A DNA stretch of 64,000 nt from the NCBI GenBank assembly GCA_020831625.1, contig JAFIGD010000024.1, positions 1 to 64,000 on the forward strand, read 5' to 3'. Below are positions 13,401 to 18,500 of this stretch, piece after piece (the stretch's first letter is position 1; each line of letters begins with the position of its first letter). The notes below the pieces were generated by a model. The model ran no database searches and was not told where the DNA came from. It saw only the letters and a list, made by a program, of their open reading frames with translations. A program made the translations under genes and the position numbers. This DNA comes from Verrucomicrobiota bacterium (GTDB taxonomy: Bacteria > Verrucomicrobiota > Kiritimatiellia > SS1-B-03-39 > UBA6053).

Positions 13401-14579
13401 CACCATGGGGCTGGCGGTGCCGGTCGGCGCGCCGATGTCCATGTTGACGGTTTCGGAAATCGGCCGGATCCAAAGAGTGGAGAGCAGATCTCCGGCCGTG
13501 TTGGTTGCGCCCAGAATACTGTTTTGAAGGCCTTGAAACTTGACGTTGTTGGACGTCAGGGTCATGTCTCCGGCCTGAAGGCGGACAAAATTATGGAAGC
13601 GGATGTTGCTGTTCGAGCGGATATTGATGGTCTCCGCCTCCACTTCACCCCAGAACCGTGTCTCCTGCAGCCCGTCAAGCTGCTGAAGGGCCCCGCCCAC
13701 GTTCACATCGGAATGGGCGGTGAAATTCCGGGTGCTCACCACCTGCAAATCGCCGTCCTCAATTTCAACCCCGGACTGAAGAATTATGGCCCCGGTTGAT
13801 GTGGACGTGGTTTCCAGAATCATGTCCCCGCCCTCATCAATCAGCACGCTGCTGTTGAATCTGATTTCGGTGCGGGTTTTGATCTCCACATTTCCGTCAT
13901 TCACCTCAAAGGTTCTGGCGGTGCTGTTTCCGATGGTGGTGTTCCCCTGCCCGTCCTGCTGCTCGAAACGCCCGACAATCACGTTGCCGTTGATGGTCAC
14001 GTTGTTCGCGTTGATGATCACCAGCCGACCCAGTTCGTGCAGCGTGCCTATATTTCCCAGAATGGTGACATTTCCGCCGGTCCCCGCATTCAGGTAGAGG
14101 GTTCCGCCACCTTCAAAGCCGGACCCTTTGATGTCGCCTTCAATCCGGATATTCGCTCCGGCCAAGCTTCTGGGAGCCTCAGTATTAAAATTCGCGATAT
14201 GATTGGTGGTGTCTAGATAGTAGGTGTTTTCCCCGAAGAAATTTTCCTGGTCCGGGACATGAATGAGTTTCAAATCGCCTTCAATCACATTGATCGGCAC
14301 CGCGTTTGTGGAAAAATCCCCGTCAAGCTCCTGATCCACCCATTCGGAGGCCGCCACTTCAAAGCCGGCGTCCATGCTCTCCATCGGCAGGGCCACCGCT
14401 TCCGGTTCCGGCGCGGCATGCAGAGCTTCGACAATCGCTCCGGCTCCGGGGGCAAGCACCTCGGCCCCTTCCGAACTCAGCATGATTCTGGGTTCCAGGG
14501 CCTCTAAATGATATTGATCGACGGATTGTTTCGTTTTCACAGAGGGTGCGGAAGATTGGTTGTGACTATAATGATTCAT
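1..14579 (-). CDS. Giant LEPR-XLL, FHA-like repeat protein, C-terminus outside window
   Basis: The ATG at 14577-14579 opens a frame that runs without a stop to the left edge: 4,859 full codons, with the last two bases starting another. The start is supported by the LEPR-XLL motif at residues 25-36, the usual N-terminal position in this family, and by the absence of any ATG, GTG or TTG in frame between the upstream stop and this ATG. Residues about 37-75 are an Ala/Glu/Pro-rich linker. After that the protein is almost entirely short beta-strand repeats of the filamentous-haemagglutinin kind (G-x-L-x-L-x-A-x-G-x-I), expected to form a right-handed beta-helix, interrupted at 7420-9430 by six about 100-residue modules. 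I see no classical signal peptide, cysteine or enzyme motif. The likely role is a secreted or surface filamentous adhesin or scaffold. It lies 36 bases downstream of gene 1 on the same strand, so co-transcription is plausible. No Shine-Dalgarno sequence is visible. Confidence 0.95.
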   Translation of the reverse strand, partial: MNHYSHNQSSAPSVKTKQSVDQYHLEALEPRIMLSSEGAEVLAPGAGAIVEALHAAPEPEAVALPMESMDAGFEVAASEWVDQELDGDFSTNAVPINVIEGDLKLIHVPDQENFFGENTYYLDTTNHIANFNTEAPRSLAGANIRIEGDIKGSGFEGGGTLYLNAGTGGNVTILGNIGTLHELGRLVIINANNVTINGNVIVGRFEQQDGQGNTTIGNSTARTFEVNDGNVEIKTRTEIRFNSSVLIDEGGDMILETTSTSTGAIILQSGVEIEDGDLQVVSTRNFTAHSDVNVGGALQQLDGLQETRFWGEVEAETINIRSNSNIRFHNFVRLQAGDMTLTSNNVKFQGLQNSILGATNTAGDLLSTLWIRPISETVNMDIGAPTGTASPMVFSTSDIAAIAPGFQSINFGYDVDADNHIRLAQATFRDPLNVYGGRITVSGPLQAETALTLNAAEQDIVVSGGPVRVINQQVDNVWGSSEIRFVAQEGDIRLNNSAVVEIENDSASSLDQGSAIHFQAPNGEIINPTVTTLSPTGLVNARDLTLQASGDIALVTEVKTLNAETFGDGNLHILENTGLHIQSAVTANGSMIFDAGGETRIDLARSQTDHADNTLTVDVFNGDLLVGEIDFGVAGNVTLNTEERILGLTGHLVTGGVLALSADQGIGLGADPLLILANVLRAENQLTGPVVIRQVQDRSQLRASIINGGTGPTHHISLFADGTDLFIDGDGVSSESASGIRIETTATLTFEADVTGSGGPLTLIAGGSATLGEDVTLSSGGGDLYFSANGNLVMDATAAIASLGGNLAVDMQGNIQLGRVDTRTVTGEDTFGPRSTWGNAALSATGWIRDQNDSPAVNIFARELRLQAVAGIGQLPSPTERTLELDAVTLAALTDGGVIALRALQSLTVGTVASFMPETVLETGFRSSENPTNTLSDVRNAAGGDILLTSAGALTLSSSADAVVTQGAGVIVLEADAMVLQGTVRSSGGNLSLQAVNDISLDASSNLLTLVEGSIAVRSSDGSLLASSASAIATGSGAIALSAFAEMTLGTVSTSGAAGLRAEQGTLRAADGDAARIVVSADTLTLVAENGLDGPSDFEEVFFKTQVNTLSLAGGEGDTFRIHNQGSLTLDSTSVSASLYSRLMAVSPLAFSADDVILAGAGDLSIVMDAGDGILAAGRAVSTGGNGAVLIQAGETFTMGTASRIETVNGPIELTANGDIAVARILSEDGDISVTSLTGRIVDADPGESAVDFATEGQLTLLAETGIGIDSEGDWQTLTVNLGTLRAESDRGGIFISSEASFTANGLVTAAADAPIVVSSAGTILLQGNADDVAVDAHGVLVIEAGGDLIQAVGTTIAAGGPVSLTAVGEMILASVATPGNLSLSADSVMGIEGTTGTEISANGLLLDEVGTVGSPLQRLRTALSALAGLITGGTLAFENDGDLTLGAFISVLTLQVRAAGSLALHSREQTGDRTRVSGAGDGVFAGIDGGLTVNALAESTLEVSDAPAVLWQVSGSQIWNGLFDLDGADLTLRADENVMLAADGISTTQNGNLLAEAGNEVWLLEDAVVNLGSGSALFRAGERARLDGQLITTGSAGVVAETEIFTTVSGGETRVTAANLILRAAQTVGSDALPLLTAVNGFSALSGAFGVYVNNTGDLHVTNLGFTVPSLQLNGGSLIAFSGHQGGVLTEQSGSIRVTTTGEMNVDESAAVIRAFPDSLFELSILANITGPEGNLLSVNFEVLRDGDDPIDASEAQDGSDLRTGMPVTTQYSGIDGVLKVFVRNGQSTLQEIVDAINADAGFPGTALLANGPFDGSTVLNLTPAAETQFFAAGGRNAGVVSQISERFAGGLEPISAVADVVVPGQVYTLRFTALNPGEAANEFQVLILDDGPGGRLTTGADQAEVEWDETAGLLRVWVNFGITTVGTLLTAVENANQTDSVPFAAALAGFSTPGNLSDTLGDAPLTLTSNLFSSAILRPNGPNNDIQITASGPGPIFNGISTRFVDDGLTPELGVRIAFNGVANVLTIFIQSGITTANQVITAVNADGLFTAVLVPEASAPNNGSGVIQAHRFLLTGGAFEVNASAVLRMEGSNNDLVITANEQGDDPNGIEVRFVRDNALLPGQAAANYNATTRVLEIRVDPGFTNPLAVLEAVNASSAPLTAAFLGEQTGSGAIRIEAYPVTAGGSGAVPVGTFVAEGENNDFDLEADSDAPSLQGIRVFLIDNGEITDGTATAVYLSGPKHLVVNLQSGVTPMSAVLAAINAAENNIPVTATAAEGNDGTGVYHLNPAGFLGGADPVRAVKTTILPNGLEIILETEIDGVIMNGIQVVYVQDSALPSGTAFAEFFEADGVRLLTVRVADDTTQVQAVQDALDSAELPFLVLNLNDIATEALGPLAVAPEGHIHLVSGGDLRLSGRILTEAGSVEIETEVNGDLIFENETTRIVAMTNVDILLAGSFVNEGSLENPLIRNIRAGLLRIETGTRTTLSSEAVHLLSRGDIEITGAGFATDDQPVELLADGNITVDGVIDSGTGSIVMDAGDGVILTGDGELSGGDITVDAVNIIQLDGLIAAAGDSDVIVTSAEGDILMGGDSAVTTVSGQVLFTAPGDIGVTSISSTDSGTIELTAGGAILDTHASDGLNLSTAGLVLLTAQTGIGAVGAGDLKTEVGTLRLRNLGEEGDIVITQTDGTLTVTEITQAADAGGEGWVILNVQNGGLILDGPVDLAGDGSLRAVASGDLGVQGAVTLQGGTVTMQSGLNLALQANLTSGGGDASLVSGGQLTMGAATTLNAGGGDVLLSAQNSVFLSQILSPGAGVRILSQAGSVLRAAVDGRTNVISQILQLRAASAVGSLASVDDALITDVDVLNAVALDGPLALRNLSDVSVESSTVDVTFALDDKSFDDQASTESQLMTRSGNAALRIQGNLSVLAFPGTDPTLSIDGNLHLNVDGSLTVSGAGEILSGSAQIEVGQNAVFSAELSVSGGTLLLNTGGAFSQTAASVITVEDANAVITSGGAMTVSRIDTGSGDLALTAGGALTRAASAPSVQLSTTALRLNSGVGIGAVGAPIALSAATLTAAAPGSVHLHSAGDVAVTSVEVSADEVSVLGATDPADLQTETAQAEIRSTNGGNVLVSVAGRLELFDGNNNGRAVQTVAGGHIFLQAAHLDVYADLQSADGHITLSVSQLATWFAQAESEPGFGDGFVGRALTNAGHIHVTGGTGILMQDGSVIRSTAGNVRLVTTGTNRHITLARVEATNGLVSLNSSGMILDGGDTDTDVIADRLHMVSGTGVGVLGGAYNPIDVQVNRLAALVSSGVFAVSEASAIELGAVSGSVSAVNLSGVVVNQNVAIRDGIQNFGSGGVSLTAVGSITVLSDGTVDPGVRSTGSGNIHLAATGAGSQIALLDNVITGTGHVTLRASGMISLAEGVLVQTNGTGTLSVISEVSGILQAAGATFASQNGDIVLEAELSVALSGITTSAGVSVRSQSGAVLDNDPARINVTAARLRLEAVSIATGVNPLNIQVNQLSARASDGGVYLREETGVTVTSVSAQSSVVGADGLTIVTPVAAQSGLFAGGLSGDLVLRAVNGNLTVNAANPVEVEGFGNLLLESSANLVLTSEVTAERGTVTLRSGGNFTLAAGLLVSTGLEGQIHVLSEGALTTGINSRFVAEEGHVLLAAAQNVVLGGILTQGSASIGSMTGVILGAGSTDFDVEVEADELILVAPLGGVGGLLPAAVQIFRTRVNRIAAVGGAAGLNVVNAIALEVGEVEMTVSLVIPTGSLAAPVTDSLAGFVTQSGNGPLVLQTLAGDLTVNQTVISHGAGNLRLDAADRLIVNAAVSSAEGHLTLRAANDLLFGAAGSATVSLPGTLLLRSDNGAVTLAAASVLTAVDSALRIEAHSTITLGVVSASEVSLISHTGGVLRSAGSLRNITADRLRIESETSIGAPSALLTADVAVLSLHSRSGSVYVSNFGDVLIGGVELAVQEVNLSAGTAPVADPLQAGLSGGLNGNLVLVSETGSVTVDADSPVLAQGTGNIRLDAAAGMNLLSAVTSSGGHITLLAGNGLTLAETLSIATSGSGGVYVDAGTGALTLPAAGGISAPGGPVYLRADGDVLLGFVAGGNILARSENGSLIRVGNEPVTLISAAGLSLRAGQHIGSAANPILTQTATLSARSADGMYVTEATGVIVTQVQFPVIRVGTSGAGTTQNPASQADLQTTADGNIVLITLNGNITLNDGNSNQTAVSAAGTGSILLQASGNLTANANAGLSSVSGNIALHAQGNLSLAVLTVQSSAGGDLSLAAAGTLSMAGQTQVNTSGNIRVRAGSDVNLGNLSAAAVSVVSENSLITNTLGTTRNITANQVRLQAQGNIGVSARRISISAGTLSARSETAGLFLNELNDVTFGQVAVTVTELTAAGTTTTRTDGPQNGLSTGTNGTVNLTAGGTVSSAESTGDVNAGGSGVVRIVANAFDLEGDVLSGTGLIALRSLAGDLVFSGVIATEGDVSLRSAGMISGGRVEAATARITAESSVGSLFNLLELDVNRLAAESATGGVYLHGRSDVTLATVSVDALPDLTALTAATEIVFFSDAGIFTETSTADFTAPDVLIHLSGSAGTALSPLKVQTNTLAARSENGDLFLVSLEDLTIGIVYILAGLTAANGSVYLGVFGSLTMNNDVAAAEDVSLYAQLGVVMDATAQILGDRIRIASPADLDLALVSGNLISLVTDTALLSGDLQGGALRIQSEQDIGGALSPVNIDVNELSAASIQGSVYLTAAGSTALATVGFTIPVFDPDSVTFVPESDAQQHGVSAAGDIELITLTGRWLDGGDTDDDIRTATGTVTLTGAGGLGTTGAGAL
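7420..9430 (-). repeat. Six about 100-residue beta modules inside gene 2
   Basis: Six consecutive modules break the beta-helix. Each follows a pattern like N-N-D-L-x-I-T-A ... G-I-x-V-x-F-V-x-D ... L-x-I-x-V-x-x-G-x-T-T-x-x-x-V-L-x-A-I-N-A ... L-T-A. Approximate units are 9430-9060, 9030-8690, 8690-8370, 8340-8060, 8060-7700 and 7690-7430. The same module type occurs eight times in gene 1 at 21.0-23.5 kb and once near 26.0-26.3 kb, which ties the two genes together evolutionarily. I do not know a family name for it. An Ig-like or small alpha/beta fold is a guess from the V-L-x-A-I-N-A helix. Confidence 0.7.
9440..14270 (-). repeat. FHA-like beta-helix repeats, N-terminal block of gene 2
   Basis: This stretch is built from short alternating hydrophobic strands and G/N/D turns typical of filamentous-haemagglutinin-type right-handed beta-helices (for example GGNLAVDMQGNIQLGRV, SGGNLSLQAVNDISLDAS). 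A landmark with the pattern L-x-L-x-A-x-x-x-I-G followed by x-V-x-x-L-x-A recurs near 11960, 11300, 10775, 10330 and 9680. The first part (about 13.2-14.27 kb) lacks this landmark and has an irregular N-terminal variant containing a DADNHIRLAQATF segment that resembles the C-terminal end of gene 1. Assignment to the FHA-like class is by pattern; exact helix boundaries cannot be set by eye. Confidence 0.75.
14472..14507 (-). other. LEPR-XLL N-terminal motif of gene 2
   Basis: Residues 25-36 of gene 2 read LEALEPRIMLSS, matching the LEPR-x-LL-S consensus with Met in place of one Leu. In known proteins this motif sits within the first few tens of residues of very large secreted proteins, mainly in Gram-negative environmental bacteria including the PVC group. 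Its role is not established; a targeting or processing function is a reasonable guess. Its presence is the main evidence that gene 2 is translated separately from gene 1. Confidence 0.88.
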
Positions 14580-14615
14580 TGGAGAAATAGAGGCAACATT
14601 GAAAAAGATATATTT
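14580..14615 (-). other. Intergenic gap between the two giant genes
   Basis: These 36 bases (12 codons) separate the TGA of gene 1 from the ATG of gene 2 and are the only non-coding DNA in the window. They are markedly AT-rich compared with the flanking coding sequence, which supports a genuine gene boundary. No purine-rich Shine-Dalgarno sequence precedes the ATG, and I see no hairpin that would make a terminator. Read in frame, the gap has no further stop. In another frame an ATG at 14597-14599 opens a seven-codon ORF whose TGA overlaps the gene 2 ATG. Confidence 0.9.
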
Positions 14616-15540
14616 TCATCCGTTGCCTCCAATATACGTAAATGTGGGGATGTCCCCGGTGACGGGAGACGCGTTGAAATAGAGGGTGCCGAAGATCCGC
14701 AGGCCGCCGAGCGGGGAGCGCAGGGTGATCGACTCGGTGTAGGTGAACGAGGCCTGGGTGATCTGATGGCGTCCGTTGGCGCGGCCGATGGTGATGCCGG
14801 GCAGCGCGGAGTTCATGACACGGTTCCCGGCGCTGTCGAGGAAGAAGCTGGGCGCGGCGTTGTTGAAGCCGCTCATGAAGCGGTTGATTTCATCGGCGGT
14901 GAAGTGCAGACTGCCGGGAGTGCTGGGCGAATCGGTGGCCAGATCAATCCGGGTGGAAACCGACAGGGTCTGCAGGAGGAGCGTTCCGCGGAAGAGCGTT
15001 CCGGAGGCGTTGGTGAAGCGGCTGGCGATTTCAGCGTTCACGGACATCTGTTCACTGGTCAGGGCGATCCGGCCACCGCTGGCCTGAATTTTGGAATCAA
15101 TGCTGAGTTCGCCGACGAGATTGACAATGTGGATATTGCCGCCGGCGGCGGTGGTGACCCCGGCGGTTTCCGCGCCGATATCGCCGAAGCGGACATCACC
15201 GACGGTGGTGGCGTCCAGTCCGACCAGATACACGCCGGCGGCTCCGCCGGAATGGGCCTCAACCGTCTTGGCCCGGAAATACACGGGCATGAAGATGTCG
15301 CCGATTCCGCCCTTGGATTCCATGCGGAGCTGATCGACGTCAATCAGATTGATCCGTCCGAGGCCGTTGGAGACTTGGAAATTCTGGGTCAGGCGCAAGA
15401 GGGTGTCGGCCTGCAGCGAGAGTCCGTCAGCGCGGATAGAGGCGTTGAGGGTGATGGACCGGGCCTCCAGTGAGAGAACACTGCCGGTGAAGTCCTGATC
15501 CTCCTGGACCCGGATCACGCCGGTGCGTTCGCCGTTGGCG
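14616..15540 (-). repeat. Short FHA-like C-terminal block of gene 1
   Basis: The last about 307 residues of gene 1 switch to haemagglutinin-like repeats of the same kind as gene 2. SLEARSITLNASIRADGLSL and AKTVEAHSGGAAGVYLVGL match the landmark seen throughout gene 2. The final segment (TADEINRFMSGF, then ITIGRANGRHQITQASFTYT) is followed within about 40 residues by the stop, in what looks like the middle of a solenoid module. Compared with gene 2, where such blocks extend for thousands of residues, this block is very short, so truncation or gene fission is possible. Confidence 0.7.
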
Positions 15541-18500
15541 CGGGCCAGCCGCACGTCGATCAGGTCGATGTCTTCGAGTTCCATGCGGACCCCGTCCCAG
15601 GAAACGGCGCCGTCGAAGAGCTCGACCGTGCCGCCGCTTTCGCGGTGGAGTTCCAGCGTGGTGTGCCCGTCGCCGCCGATAAAGCCCTCGATCGTGTTCA
15701 TGAGGTGGGTGACGGTGTTGGTTCCGCTGGTGGTGATGCCGCGCGGGCGGATGATGAGATCGTCGGTCACATTGGAGAAGTCGAAGATATCGCGGTCGCC
15801 GCCGAAGGTGGTTTCGGTCACGGTGACGGTGCCCCAGTTGTTGTGGAACTCGTAGGTGTCGTTGCCGTCCCCGCCGCGGGCGCGGGTGGTGCCGCCGCGG
15901 ATGACCAGGACATCGTCCCCTTCGCCGCCGAAGAGCCAGTTGTTGCCGCTGCCGCCCTCAAGGCGGTCATTGCCCGCGCCGCCGAAGGCGTACACATCAA
16001 CCGGGAAGGTTCCGAGAATGATCAGTTGGTCGTCGCCGTTTCCGCCGTCGAAGAGAATCTGATCCACCATGGCGTAGTCCATGGTCACGCCAAAGGCGGT
16101 AACGTGGATGCGGTTGTCAATAATCTGCAGGGTGAAGATTTCATCGGTATCCACTCCGCCGCCGATGGTCAGGCGGCGCCAGGCCCAGGTTCCCGCGCTG
16201 AGAACCAGCGTGGTGTCGCCGTCCACGCGGACTTCGGTGCCGTCCTTGGCGGTGAAGAGGCGGGAGACCGCGTCGGGGCCGGTATGGGTCACAATGACCG
16301 CGAGTTCAGGTTCGGCGCTGTTGATCACACCGGTGAGGTTGACGTGGCGCAGATCGGGCAGGCCGCTGATCGGGTCGAGCACGTCCACACGGGTGTAGGC
16401 CACGCTGAGGTGGGTCAGCGGTCCGGGACGGTTCAGGCGGCCCAGATCGCGGAGGCGGGTGGGGAAGAGGGTTTCCAGCGCACTGCCGGCCATACCCAGA
16501 TTGAGAGCGCCGTAGGGAGCAGGCCGCGAAGCCGGCTCCGGAATCATGCGGTTGAACGCCGGGGCGCGGTCGGGATCGATTCCGCCCAGAACACCGTTCC
16601 GGCGGAACAGGCTGTGATCAATGGCAACAGTGTTGCCGATGCCGTCAAAGCTCCAGTATCCGATGAGGTCCTGCCGTTCAGCGGGGTACGGCTGGATCAT
16701 ATCGGCGTTGATATCCGCCTGATTGAAGTCGGTCGCCCAGATGCGGAGTTCATCCATATCGCCGGTGAACCACAGCTCATTGCCTTCATCATCCAGAGCG
16801 AAGCCGAGGTTGATGCCGTCCTGCTGCGAGAAGCCGGAGGATGTCGCATCGCCCTGCGCCACGAGTTCGCCGTTAATGTAGAGGGACTGGGCGACACCGA
16901 TCCCCTCGGCACTGTACACGTACGCGACGTGGTGCCAGTTGCCGTCGTTGAGGGAGAGCCCGCTGCTCATGATCACGTCCAGAACGCCGGGGTTCAGGCT
17001 GTCGATCATGTACGCGGCAATGTTGCCGTCGGCGGTGAGCCAGATGCTGCGGTCCACGCCGCCCTCGCCCAGAACGCCGTTGTCCATGGAGAAGAGCCCC
17101 TGCGCGCCCTGCGCGTCGGTGCGGAACCAGAAGGTGACAGTGGCCTGATTATCGGGCACGTTGACATCAAAGTCCACATACTCCCCTTCCTGGAAGGTGA
17201 GAATGCCCATGCCGTTATAGTCCATGCTGAAGACCCGGAGGTTGGACAGGCCGGTGACCGCGCCGGTGATCCGGTCGGTGGCGGGGACCAGAATCGACAG
17301 ATCCTCGATCCGGTTGCCGTTCAGGTTGAGAATCTGCAGGTTGCGGGCGAACTGCAGGCCGACCACGCTCTGGATGCCCAGATCGTTGAGTTGCAGATTC
17401 ACCAGGGTTGCCATCTGACTGGCCATAATCCGGCCCTGAATCACCGGAGCGCCGTTATACCCGACAGTCACCGGGATGCCCAGCGCCCGGGCGATGCCGG
17501 CGCGGAGCGCCACATCGGGAATGTACACTTCGGCGTCCGGCTGACGCGGCTGCTGGGTGCTGAACTGGCTGGTCGGCGGCAGGGTGAAGTTTTCGCCGGG
17601 CTGGAGGTCGCGGATCTCTTTGCGTTCGGCCACAAAGAAGTTGGTGCCGCCGCCGCCGAAGATGATGTCGTGGTCGCCGTTCCCGATGAGAATATCATTG
17701 CCTTCTCCGCCGATGATAATGTCGCGGTCGCTCGGGGCGTGCATGCGGCCGGCCATGGGGGCCTTGACTTCAATCTTGAAGGGAATGCCGACGAGGTTGC
17801 CCTCGGTGAACCGGACCGCGCCGCTGTCGTCGACCATAAACAGACGTCCGTCACTCACGGTCGTGGAAACGGGTGTAAAGTCTGTGGTCAGAATCCGGGT
17901 GCCCTTGGGGGTGCCGTCGGTGGCGATGATCCGTTCGTCGAAGTGATAGAAGGCCACGGAGCCGACCACGTCCAGCAGTTGCGGTTTGTTGCCGGAGGCG
18001 GCGGTCACGAACGGGAGGCGGCCGCCGTTCGCGCTCAGCAGCGGATAGGTGCCGTCGCGGAAGCCGTTGGAGGTCCAGATGCTGTAGTCGAGGAAGCCTT
18101 CGACCAGCGCCTGGGTGTTGCGGACCACAAAAACGAATCCGGCGGAGGTGCCGGCGATGCCGGAAATTTCAACACCGGGAACCGGAGAGAGATCAATCAC
18201 CATGCGGAGGCCGTCGGCGGTGCCGTCGGTGACCCACAGTGCGGTGGCCTGACCGAAATCATCGGGATCGGCATTGAAGACGAGCATGCCGTTGGCGGCG
18301 GTGAGATTCCGGGCCAGACGCGGCAGGAAGGCGACAAGCCGGACGCCGGTTTCCTCCATCACCCACAGCATCGGGGCCTCCGGCGTGCCGCTGATGAAAT
18401 AGGTGTCGCCCTGGAAGCGGACCTGTTCCCGGACTTCGCCGGGGAGGCGGTCCACAATTTTTTCCGCGACCACCAGGTTGCCGCTGCGGGCGGCTTTCCA

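Noticed and set aside
14580-14615. Promoter or terminator in the AT-rich gap
   Set aside because: TATAT-like bases are present but there is no room for a spaced -35/-10 pair plus leader, and no GC-rich hairpin followed by a T-run.
14616-14618. TGA as a recoded sense codon (alternative genetic code)
   Set aside because: TGA occurs nowhere else in more than 21,000 codons of this frame, while Trp is written TGG throughout; a recoded TGA should be frequent.
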